Source of the DNA: Butyriboletus loyo
Lineage: Eukaryota; Basidiomycota; Agaricomycetes; Boletales; Boletaceae
DNA: 64,000 bases
Reading direction: 5' to 3'
Assembly: GCA_038093515.1 (NCBI GenBank)
Contig: JBBPSI010000001.1
Coordinates: 682,001 to 746,000, forward strand
In this document: positions 28,177-37,658 of the stretch, piece by piece
Numbering within the stretch: position 1 is the stretch's first letter
Layout of the letters: every line of letters begins with the position of its first letter
Notes under the pieces: generated by a model
What the model saw: the letters and a program-made list of their open reading frames with translations, nothing else
Databases searched by the model: none
What the model was told of the DNA's origin: nothing
Position numbers and translations under genes: made by a program

Positions 28177-29387
28177 TTATTTAAGAGGACTGTATGGGAG
28201 AGGAAGTAATATAAACGAGTCCATATCTTTCGCGAGTTGGGCGGTCTACAGCATCGTCAGCCTTCCGACACTGACACACAACAAATAAGGTACCTTGGAG
28301 ACCGTCTCTGCCCATCCATCAATCTGCCAGGCCTTCTCCCTCATCTCCTTCCTTGCCTCAAGGCTCCTAATACAGCTATGAGAACAATTTCCCACACCAA
28401 GATTAGACCTTCACTGACGGGTATTGCCACATGTGATGAACTTGGTGGAGCCTTCCAATCTGCGAGAACCAAGCTCCAACTGGTGCGACAAATTTGCGAC
28501 GGGCTTCAATACCCCTCCGCCTGCCAACACCATCAATCTCGAAACACGACGCATGACGGGCTATCAGAAGCACACCATGTATTCTCCCATTCCAAAAGGA
28601 CACCAGGCTTCAATTGGTAACTCCGGAGTTCAAAAATACCACCTTGCGCATGTGGTGGCGCAGTAGGGAAGAAGGCAAATTCTTGAGCAAGCTGCGTAGA
28701 ACGGGAGGCCACGTAGGGAAGAAGTGCCTTGTAAGATTTAGCGTGCTGAGGGAATAAGCACCATACACAAGCAGAATCTAGTTTGAGAGCACACCTCTGA
28801 GTTTCTAATGAGTTCCACTGTCTTGTCATAACCAGCATAATTCTCATACTCTAGAATATGGACTGCAGTTTGAAGCAAGATGAAATTACCCCTATGGCAT
28901 ACAATGAGATACACTCACCAAACGTGTCCTGGTTACCGACCAACGTCTCCCAGCTGCCTGTCAGCTTAACATGTAATCGGGGGTCATCCTTGATCCCCGC
29001 ATAGTACTTTTCGCTGCGAACAAATATAAATGTACCAGTATCCTCTGCTAGAAAGCCACGCACGCAGCTGCCTTATACTCGTCAATCGAATCGGGTTTCA
29101 CTTGATGGACTACCCGACCATTAGATGCATCGGTGTAACGTACGCCAAGGGCTCCTACCTTCCAATCCATGGACGTATTTACCTCTTGCAACAAGCCTTG
29201 AGTGTTGCTGTACTTCAATTTCACCTGCCTTCCGAGCGTCTGGCGATCCATGGAGCAGCGTCTGTCGTATGTCCTCAACACGACAGCCTTGAGAATACAT
29301 GTGCGCTACCTGGACTGAAATAGAGCGTTGCGCTCCTCGAAACGCGACGTCGGGTTTAAATGCACTCCTTGCTGCCAGGTGGAACAT
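28177..29387 (-). CDS. NIPSNAP family protein, probably mitochondrial
   Basis: NIPSNAP-domain protein; in animals the family is mitochondrial and linked to mitophagy signalling. Start ATG 29387 opens a basic, non-acidic leader (MFHLAARSAFKPDVAFRGAQ) typical of a mitochondrial presequence. Spliced reading: LLHGSPDARKAGEIEVQQHS, SRLVARGKYVHGLEVHQVKP, EKYYAGIKDDPRLHVKLTGS, a second half with HAKSYKALLPYVASRSTQL, GGIFELRSYQLKPGVLLEWE, RRKFVAPVGAWFSQIGRLHQ, VHHMWQYPSLEARKEMREKA and the conserved end FILLPLPYSPLK followed by TAA at 28177. This gives the two ferredoxin-like halves expected of the family, with about seven introns. Confidence 0.9.
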
Positions 29388-29542
29388 CGTCGAACCTGCA
29401 CCAGAGAACTCGAGTTGTTGAATGAAACCAATGGGTGTAGAGCGGTGTGAAGAAGCGGAGTTCCCAATGAAAACCTGCTACTTATAAGCGAACTGATGGG
29501 AGGTGTACTACTCTTTAATATTGGTTTATCCGCATGCGTGCT

Positions 29543-31307
29543 CTACACATTTTGTGGCACAGACCTCACCCATACCTCATATATCACCCACGGAAGGGAG
29601 ACATCTTCGCCAGCCGTAGCTTTGAAGAATCGAGCCTGGTTCCCCGCCATACGCTCACTGCATTCCAGCAAATCACCATCTCGACCCTCCGTGCGTCGAG
29701 ACAAAGGCTGGTATGGCGATAGGAACTATGCACCCGGTACACCTCAGCGGCATCACGCACCGTGCAATCACCATGCTTACCCAGCATTTTCCATCAGAAG
29801 AACACTCGTATTTCGATCTACGGAGAATCTGCTCGTTGCCCGGAGCTATGAGGAAAACCAGTTCGACGATGGAATCATTGAATTCGAACGTCGACAGCAC
29901 GTCAATGAGAATGTAGTCGCCTTGTTTTGCATCTGTACGGACTATTGAAAACATGCTCATGGTACGACCCTTCAACTCACTGTAAGGACTACGGAACGCA
30001 GTGCCTGTGTTACCATCCACAGCACAGGAGAGGGGATGTTGTTGGTAATGCAACATTGCATCCTCTCCTACCAGCCTAGCGCGTCTTTCCTCGTTCCCGA
30101 GCAAATCTATCGCAGCAAGGCAGTTGGGAATACTATCATCAGGAAGCAGTTTGATGTTGCTTTCCAGCAGGTAAGGTGTACCGAGGGCGGCTGCGCGGTT
30201 TACATGATAATCGTAGAGATCGAAAACATGATCATCCGTCTTCACAAAACCCAGACTGGCAATTTGAGTGTCACTAGACACTGGGTCGACACGAAATGGG
30301 CATGCTACCATTTCGTCCAGGTAGCGACATGCATGTTCCTGCTTTGTGTAGCAAGTTTAGGATTTCATTTGAGAGAACAACTTACTATGTGCATTCTGTT
30401 CCGTTCGTTTCCCTCGTGACTGACGGTGAATGGTTCACCTCCCCCGAGCTCTATTCCTTGATCAAACCAAACTTCCGGTACTTCGTTGCTCAGGATAGTA
30501 AAATAGTTGTCTGCCATTTTGATTTGTTCCTCTGTCATCCCAAGGGTATCATCATGCAAGAGAGAGAGAAAGCCGAGGACTCGTTGTTGATCTATCATGG
30601 TACCATGGCCCAGCCACGCAAAGCTCGTGTGGACACCGTTTGAAGTCACTGTTGTACGCAGTCGACTCGATAAGTGTTCGTGTGGCGGCAAAAGATGTAT
30701 TTCACCCTGCGAAGACCCTTGTATTCGAACGCGGAGCGCCTTTATGAGCTCTGGCAAGATAACGTAGTCGTCATCCTATAATCACCATCCACAATTGATT
30801 GGCAAAAGGACTCTATGGGCCCAGGTGAGGAACGTACCTGGATAAAACAGTATGGAGTCGACACCTTGGTGCATGCAAGGAACCGAGCATAAAAGTACAG
30901 ATTTTCTGGGGAATTCTCTATCTTGAGCTTCCGCGTATCACAGTGAGCGCTGGAGAAAATCTAAGTACAGCGTCAGGCCTTCTCTCGTGCATCAGAGGCA
31001 GAAAATTGGTCTGCCCAACCTCTTTTGACAGCTTCCGTGGACTGTTATTCCAGACGTAGACTTCAGCAATGGTATCATCTAACCATGGCCCACAAAGGAG
31101 AGATGCAATGCGAATCACGTTATCCAACCGAGACCAATTGAGGACGATGGCAGTGACATTGGGGGGTTTCAGAGGTTTCGATGTGGGCAGACCTACACGG
31201 ATTCCACGAGGATCGGTGGTCGAAGATTCTGTAAAAGTGAAAGGAAAAGTACGCGACGGAAGTCGCAGGTTGCTCAGGATCGCGTCTATCGTGGACACCG
31301 GGGCCAT
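29543..31307 (-). CDS. Glycosyltransferase-like protein with DDDY motif, function unassigned
   Basis: Start ATG 31307 (MAPVSTIDAIL). Seen: VTAIVLNWSRLDNVIRIASL, DTIAEVYVWNNSP, ENSPENLYFYARFLAC, STPYCFIQ joined by an intron to DDDYVILPEL (DxD-like metal/nucleotide-sugar motif), IHLLPPHEHLSSRL, SFAWLGHGTMI, KMADNYFTILSNEVPEVWFD, GIELGGGEPFTV, KTDDHVFDLYDYHVNRAAAL, and a C-terminal beta-rich part with YECSSDGKCW. The last intron (donor GTAAGC) joins to FLSPYQPLSRRTEGRDGD and ends FFKATAGEDVSLPWVIYE...NV at 29543. The first half resembles GT-A fold enzymes such as exostosin-type GT64; the C-terminal half I do not recognise. No signal peptide or membrane helix is evident at this start. The donor and acceptor near 30950-31020 are uncertain. 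Confidence 0.6.
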
Positions 31308-31530
31308 TGCGCTGAGGTTGATCGTAAAGACGACCGGGACCTGATCGACTCGATACTGGCCCAAGTTCAGTCGGCGCTGACTTTTAGAGTCCACCGCGAT
31401 ATTCAGTGATCATGATCCCCACTAAATCCGTTATCCGGGAGACTGAAGGCTACGGACTGGCAGTGGCCTTGATTTCAATGATCATAAAAGCGAGAGGAAT
31501 TGTCTACAACAAAAGTAATACAAAGTCGAC

Positions 31531-32299
31531 TCAGTCCACTCTGGCCTTGAGTGTGCGAGATACGACTTGGTCCTTGGTACTGAGCGGGGAGGGTCAGACA
31601 AGAGATAATGTGATGAAAGGCAAAGCCCTCACATGACATGTACAATCGCACCCCAGCCCGAAAAGGCATCTCGATCGACTGCGTTTAGCAGAGTCTGCGA
31701 AATAGTCTCAAAGAGATCCTCTGGTTCCAGGTCAGGTTCCCAAAGGCCCTCTGCAACACCGAATAGTTTCGAGGCAGCAACCCCAGCGACGACAAAATCT
31801 TTGGCGAAATTTATGCAACCTATGAGATCTGTTGCAGCGATGAATGGTTTGAATGTGCCTGTGGGGGACTTTGAAAGACCGGCGATGACGGGCTCGATAA
31901 AGTATGGTCCAAAACGGTGCTCGTATAGAGTAGAGGACACCATGTGGGTAAACGTTTCTGGTTGGATCTCTCGTTCCTCTTTGACAGTGTACATGTTGAC
32001 GCGGTAACGGAAGCGCTCGTGTCTGCGATGCCTGAGATGAGGGTGTTGCGGATCAGACAGGCGACTTACAGTGTGGTGACGTCGGTACCGAGTCCGGGGA
32101 GACCGACATACAATCTGTCGGTTACCGGAAAGACCTGGAGAAGGATGAGAGACAGACATACTACAGAAAAGTATGAGACAAGTACCCTCTGGAAGTTGGA
32201 TGAGATGCCCAATGCTTGGGTGCCCAATCGCAGGTCAGAGGCGATGGCGACACAATCCTTGCCGACCATGGCTACGACGGAGCCACCGTTATATTCCAT
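31531..32299 (-). CDS. PUP3: 20S proteasome subunit beta-3
   Basis: Non-catalytic beta ring subunit of the 20S proteasome, about 205 residues. Exons assembled from ATG 32299: [115 protein letters not shown] and [20 protein letters not shown]. Reading on without the last intron ends at IVHVM; splicing GTGAGG...CGCTCAG (about 31585-31635) gives the family-typical end [17 protein letters not shown] and the stop at 31531. The usual N-terminus of the family has two or three more residues; a possible upstream mini-exon (ATGGCA near 32362) does not splice in frame, so I keep 32299. Confidence 0.93.
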
Positions 32300-32509
32300 T
32301 ATCGACTATGTATATGTGAGATCAGATGGACGGGGAAGGTGAAGCAGGTGGTACTTGCCATGGCTGTTTGCTGTGATGGACGCGTCAGTGAAGTGCCGTG
32401 ACGCGTCCCCGAGATATGTCACGAATATTGTCACGGCCGCGTCGCATGCACACGCTTGTCACGCTGATATTAATGCCGCGGGTCGACGCAGACACGGTCA
32501 GTCGATCTT

Positions 32510-34709
32510 ATGAATCGCATTCGCACTAGCTTATATCCATCCCTAGCTCGCCCGCTATCCCACATTCGAGCCCGGGTACAGGTACTATCTCTTTTGTTTT
32601 CTCCCTGACATCTCCCTCCAACGTATTGCTCAGGACAAGATTGCACACATCGATGCCCAGAGACCTTTCTCACCCGCCCTGGTCGATTCCTTCGATCGCA
32701 GACACGACTACCTTCGCATCTCACTGACTGAGCGATGTAATCTGAGATGCATGTCCCTTTTTTGTCGGTCCAAGCGTCGCACTCATTCGGTCATTAGGCT
32801 TCTACTGCATGCCGAGTGAGGGCGTGGAACTCTCTCCCCGAGACCACATTCTCACAGACGACGAAGTCGTCCGTCTGGCCGCTCTTTTCGTTAAAAGTGG
32901 AGTCCGAAAAATACGTTTGACCGGTGGAGAGCCAACAGTCAGAAAGGGTCTCGACAATATCATAGGTGACTCCGTCCGTTGTCTTGTTTGGCTGTCTCTG
33001 ACGCTCACCTCAGCACGGCTCAATGAATTGCGCCCGTTTGGTCTCGATTCAATCGCAATGACCAGTAACGGGATTACTTTGCATCGTCGATTGTCCGATC
33101 TAGCGAGGAAGGGCCTCACCCACCTCAACCTCAGGTTTGTCTCCTCGCCTTCCTTCTGTGTAATCACCAGACTCAGTCACGCAGCCTTGATACGCTTGAC
33201 CCATTAAAGTTTGAAATCATGACACGTCGCCCTGGCCACGATGCCGTATTGCGTGCTTTGGATGTAGCATTATCTTGCCCTGGCTTGCAGTCTGTCAAGT
33301 TAAACGTCGTCGTCGTCAGAGGCCTTAACGATTCCGAGGTCCTAGACTTTGCCGAATTAACAATGGATAAAAGGCTTTCAGTGCGCTTCATTGAATTTAT
33401 GCCTTTCACGGGTAACTGTTCAAGTAGTCTTCCGTTCACTTATTAAGTTAACGCGTTCAACCTTCAAGGTAACAAGTGGGACAAGTCTAAAATGGTGCCG
33501 TCCACGGAATTGTTGGACACGATTAAACACCGACACCCTACAATTACACGTGCACCTGATGAGCTCAATGATACTGCTCGCTCCTGGCAAATACCAGGAT
33601 ACACGGGCAACGTTGGTTTCATTAGCAGCATGTCTGACCACTTTTGTTCGTCTTGCAACCGTCTGCGACTGACTGCCGACGGCCAAATAAAGGTGAGGGC
33701 ATTTCTGCACCGTGATAAAACACTCTTTTTCATTCTGTGTAACCCTCAGGTTTGTTTGTTCGATGCCAAGGAGGTCTCTCTTCGCGACGCAATTCGAAGC
33801 GGTGCGACAGATGAAGACCTTCTACAGATCATTGGCTCCGCCGTTACTGGGAAGAAAGAGAAACATGCAGGGATGGAGGGGATTGATGTTCTAACGAATA
33901 GACCAATGATTTTGATAGGAGGTTAGCTGTTTTCTTCACGAGACGCCGTAGAGATATAGCTAGCAGCATCTTTCCTGATCAACGCTTGTATTTACGCAGC
34001 ACCACAGCAATCATTGACGCATCCCGTCTCGGGCCTACCGCTCATGAATCTCGTTCCCATTACGGCCAGTTCCCGGCCAGTGACTCGAGTTGAACGACGC
34101 TGGCAGAGTCACTCAGCCAACCCAATACCCAGGTTAACTCACCTAGATTCCGCTGGCCGCCCATTCATGGTCGATGTTGTTGACAAAGAATCAACGAAGC
34201 GTATCGCTACAGCGACAGGCTACATCTACATACCCAGAATTGCTTATGAATTGGTTACCGGAACCCCATCGCAGGCAAGAAACAACCCGTCAGTGGATAA
34301 ACTACGAACCAAGGCCGCCGATAAGGGTGATGCCCTCACCGTAGCACAGCTCGCAGCGATAATGGGGTGCAAACGAACATCAGAACTGATCCCCCTGTGC
34401 CATCCTCTGCAGCTCTCTAACATCTCGGTTACGCTGACTCCCGAATTGGTAGACATTCGGGAGAATCGAGGTCATGGTTCCCTCACATTACCGCACAGAA
34501 TCCGATGCACAGCTACGGTCTCTTGTGAAGGCAAAACTGGGGTTGAAATGGAAGCATTGACCGCCGTATCCGTCGGCTTGCTTACAGTTTGGGATATGCT
34601 CAAGGCCGTCGCGGGCAAGGAGATGGTGATAGGTGACATTTTTGTGTCACATAAAAGCGGTGGTAAATCCGGCGACTTTACTCGCTGTGGGTCTGTCGAA
34701 GGTGTTTAG
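32510..34709 (+). CDS. MoaA-MoaC fusion for molybdenum cofactor synthesis (MOCS1 / cnxABC type)
   Basis: Converts GTP to cyclic pyranopterin monophosphate. Eight exons: 32510-32581, 32634-32748, 32798-32965, 33014-33134, 33185-33411, 33469-33692, 33750-33921, 34000-34709; 602 residues. MoaA half: arginine-rich N-terminus compatible with mitochondrial import, radical-SAM motif ERCNLRCFYCMP (needs the GC-AG intron 32749-32797), RKIRLTGGEPTVR, MTSNGI, HLNLSLDTLDPLKF, FIEFMPFTGNKW, and the second Fe-S motif HFCSSCNRLRLTADGQIKVC. MoaC half: FMVDVVDKESTKRIATATG, KGDALTVAQLAAIMGCKRTS, LIPLCHPLQLSNISV, TGVEMEALTAVSVGLLTVWD and the Lys-Ser-Gly-Gly end KSGGKSGDF. The 78-base intron between the halves is discussed separately because its retention ends MoaA at Gly-Gly-stop. 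Confidence 0.95.
32749..32797 (+). other. GC-AG intron splitting the radical-SAM cysteine motif of MoaA
   Basis: Donor GCATGT, acceptor GTCATTAG, 49 bases. It splits a Cys codon (T|GC). Removal restores CNLRCFYCMPSEG, the CxxxCxxC cluster motif; no GT donor near the site keeps both the cysteine spacing and the frame. Confidence 0.82.
33922..33999 (+). other. Inter-domain intron of the MoaA-MoaC gene with in-frame stop at its 5' edge
   Basis: Donor GTTAGC and acceptor TTTACGCAG, 78 bases, longer than the ~50-base norm here. Spliced: ...MILIGAPQQS continues into MoaC. Retained: ...MILIGG then TAG at 33924-33926. The stop codon overlaps the donor itself. Confidence 0.75.
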
Positions 34710-34889
34710 ACCGTTGTAATGAATACAACTTTGTTGTGGATTAGAGAAAAGGCGCATTGCTGGTGTCTACAGGCTTATCAAAGCTAAGCTATATACATAA
34801 TGTATTACTCGATGAGAACTTGGGATGTGTGTATCAAGGAATTCCAATGATGTATGAAAGGGAACTGTCTAAGAACCAATCACCAAGGT

Positions 34890-36070
34890 TCACCAGTGTC
34901 CGCGGTTTGTGCCGACAAATCCAAGTTCCAAGGCATCCTCCACATCCTCAGGCCGTTCCTCGGGCTTTCCAGAAAGTCCGACGAATCCGACGCGATGGTA
35001 GACCCGACGGGCGCTGTTTTCATGACCGACGTACAAGACAACACTTTCTTTACCGCAGTCCAGTAGCCTGTTTCGACTGTATCAACAACAAGAATACGAA
35101 AATAGGACCGGATGTGCTTACTGTCGAGTTACACTGTAAACCAAATGCATAGCAAAGCCTTGACGTCTCCAGTTTTGGCAGGTATAAACTTTAGTGATCG
35201 CGGACACCTTCATCGACGACCGTGTAACAGCACAAATGGCCGCGATTACACCTGATACTTCGTACAGCCAAATTTGACCTTTGGACACGAGTTCATGGGC
35301 TTCCGCGCGAGCGAACTCGATAGCCAGCGGGAAATATACCTAAAAAGTACCATATGAGTATGGATCAGACGCACGGCAAGGTAAATCTGCAGTACCGAGT
35401 CATCTGCGAAACGTTTGCCAAGCTTGGCGATATCCTCGATATCTGAACTCATTCCACGTCGGATAAGATGCCCGAACGGCAGATTGACCTCTGGGTCGGT
35501 GATTGTTTCCTTGGTGCAATAGGTGAGGTATGCGGAATAGAATGGCTGGGGTTCCACTTGGAAGCCGGTGAGGCTTGTCCAGTACTTGCTGAAGGCTTTC
35601 ACGAGGGCGGTCATACCAAACACAGAGAAGGCGCGCGTTGGAGGAACGCATGACGCCAAGCGATCAGCGAGGGCCGTGACGCGAGGCGCCAACCATTGAG
35701 GTGAAGATAGCATCCTGGGTTGTGCTGCCCATAGGAAGACAGGTAGTTCGTGTTGTCCCGCACGATGACAAGCCAGAACCAGATCCAGTTCTACACTGTC
35801 CTGTCGAGAGGTTGTCCAAACGGTCAACCATAACGAGTCGCTGAGTGCGTCACTTGACGGTGCGTCGAGTGCTACTTCAGACTGGGTAACAAACTGGCAA
35901 TCCGTCAATGCCGCTTCCACACTAATTTTCTTGAGCGCGTGGGCGAGGATAATATTGGAAGAACGTTCATGTTTGCAAAGCGTTGGATATGTGACGGCGA
36001 GAAAGGCCTGAGCAGTGTAGTGTTCGAGAACGCGGATTTCGGATGAAACGTGGTATTTGAGACCGGGCAT
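34890..36070 (-). CDS. GNAT-family N-acetyltransferase domain protein
   Basis: About 360 residues. Start taken at ATG 36070 (MPGLKYHVSSEIRVLEHYT) because the longer open frame begins without ATG. The N-terminal half (SLWLTVWTTSRQ, ELDLVLACHRAGQHELPVFL) resembles the N-lobe seen in fungal two-lobed GNAT-like proteins. The C-terminal half, assembled over two introns, has YFPLAIEFARAEAHELVSKG, IWLYEVSGVIAAICAVTR, SAITKVYTCQNWRRQGFAMH (acetyl-CoA loop), VVLYVGHENSARRVYHRVGF (GNAT motif B) and ends TNRGHW. Substrate unknown. Its 3' end converges on MOCS1 with 180 bases between stops. Confidence 0.8.
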
Positions 36071-36685
36071 ACTGAGAATTAGGTTGAAGGGCTGAGAGCT
36101 GCGAAGGAAACTGAGGAATTGCTTGACTTTCACATTCACATTTATATTGAATGCCTAGCACCCTGTTTTGCTGTGAGTTCCTGTGGAAGTAAGCATGGAA
36201 GCACCAAGTAGAATGGACGACACAGAGGATGGCTGCGGTAGGCCATGCCATGCCACCGACTACTGGATGGTGAGGTTACAGGATAGTCGGAGGAGCCATA
36301 TTGTGATGACAACCACAGGGTGGACCTTGATAACCAACTTTGAACGCGGTGGTATTACTCATCCCGGCTTGGAAGGACTTGGCGCCAAAGTAATACCGCT
36401 TGGATACAACTCACATTCTTGTTGCGAAAAGCCCACAGCAATGAAGGACGATAAATGGCCGTGGGGTGAACGAGATCAACGTACGGCATTTAGAAGAGCA
36501 ATAGTATTGGTTAACGATGGCCCCGAATACCGTATTGAGTGACGGGCGCGGCCACTGGCCTGGCTCGTTTCAGCTTGTGTCCATCAGTGAATCGGGGCCC
36601 GTGCCAACCAAACCTCAGAAAATCAGTGTTCCATATGGCATAAGCCTTCAGATGCGGTGTGCACAGGATGGAATGCATGGGATGG
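36071..36685. other. Intergenic stretch with one weak plus-strand open frame
   Basis: 615 bases between the GNAT gene start and the end of the thioredoxin-like gene. A 115-codon plus-strand frame opens at ATG 36195 (MEAPSRMDDTEDGCG) and ends at 36543; I recognise no family, signal or helix pattern. It could be a small orphan gene, but codon-level evidence is lacking. Confidence 0.25.
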
Positions 36686-37216
36686 CTAGTACTGAACGAA
36701 CGAGGGCAGTTCCTTCGATATCGAGTTCTGTCCGTCAACCAAACGCCCGATTTCCTCTCCGGCCTGCAACGTGAGCCGTCATCGTAGGAAAGCCGGAGAC
36801 GATGAGCAACCTACGTCGTCTAACTTGATAATAGTTGGGATAACTTCAACTTTCCATGGTTCTTTGCGGAAGATATTGTCAGGTGTCTTCCATCTGTCCT
36901 GAATAATTGAGACCGCCCGAAAACTTGCATAATCAGATATCAACACGCACTCTGATCTCTGGCCAACGTAAACTAAAACGGCAGACGGCTCTTGCTCAGA
37001 GCCGAACGTGTTTCTGATCAAATCTTCCACAGCAACACAATCCTGTCGATGTTCGGCTCAGAAGGTACAAACAACTCGTCACGCCAGCTGTCAACACACG
37101 GGGCACCACGTCAAATCATTTTCTGGCAGTCTTGAAGAGAAGAATATGAGGAACCGTTCCTTCCCATTCCTCAGTGACGCTGCGTCGGAGGGAAATTGGA
37201 CTTCACGCAAGGGCAT
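36686..37216 (-). CDS. Thioredoxin-like protein of the TXNDC17 (TRP14) type
   Basis: Cytosolic disulfide reductase of about 115 residues. Exons from ATG 37216: MPLREVQFPSDAASLRNG, RFLIFFSSRLPENDLTWCP joined by an intron to DCVAVEDLIRNTFGSEQ, giving the WCPDC active site typical of TXNDC17 rather than the WCGPC of classical thioredoxin. Next AVLVYVGQRSE joins EWKTPDNIFRKEPWKVEV, then IPTIIKLDD (the cis-Pro strand) joins AGEEIGRLVDGQNSIS and ends SFVQY. All three introns are needed to connect these motifs. Known mammalian relatives reduce cystine and peptide disulfides with thioredoxin reductase; the fungal substrate is not known. Confidence 0.85.
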
Positions 37217-37658
37217 TGCCAACAGATACTACAAGTCGTAGATGAGGGAGCGATAACAAGATTTGTTTCGCAGGACGCTCACTTTTAAGCAGTGATTTGG
37301 TCCGGAACAAGGCTTAGAAAGGTTAAAGGTTCCTCTAGGACACCGAAGACCACCAGCACACGGAACAAGAAATATTATTTTCTTAAAATATTACCTATTT
37401 CACACGTAAAGTGCAGGAATCCAGAAAGGAATATCTAGTACAAGGGTGCTCGGAGTCTTTGTGATGTATAAGGACCAAATCACTGCGACCGTCCGATTCG
37501 TAATCATTCTCAGAGAGCGTATTCACGGATGCGCCAAACGATGCAATCTCTAGTACAGTACCAGTCTTCGCTTCTAAATCATTAAGATAGCGATTAAGGA
37601 TAAAGAGAGTAGCACAACGAATAAACGGGTTGGAAATTGCTCAGATGCCTGTCGTACA
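37217..37658. other. Intergenic, promoter of the thioredoxin-like gene and 3' region of AGC1
   Basis: 442 bases, AT-rich around 37365-37400 (TTATTTTCTTAAAATATTACC). No open frame or RNA gene supported. Confidence 0.4.

Noticed and set aside
31629..31700. Proteasome beta-3 truncated at VHVM
   Set aside because: A GTGAGG...CTCAG intron joins the normal C-terminal tail ending KARVD at 31531.
36195..36543. 115-codon plus-strand frame between the GNAT and thioredoxin-like genes as a confident gene
   Set aside because: No recognised family and no supporting splice or promoter signal; kept only as a region note.
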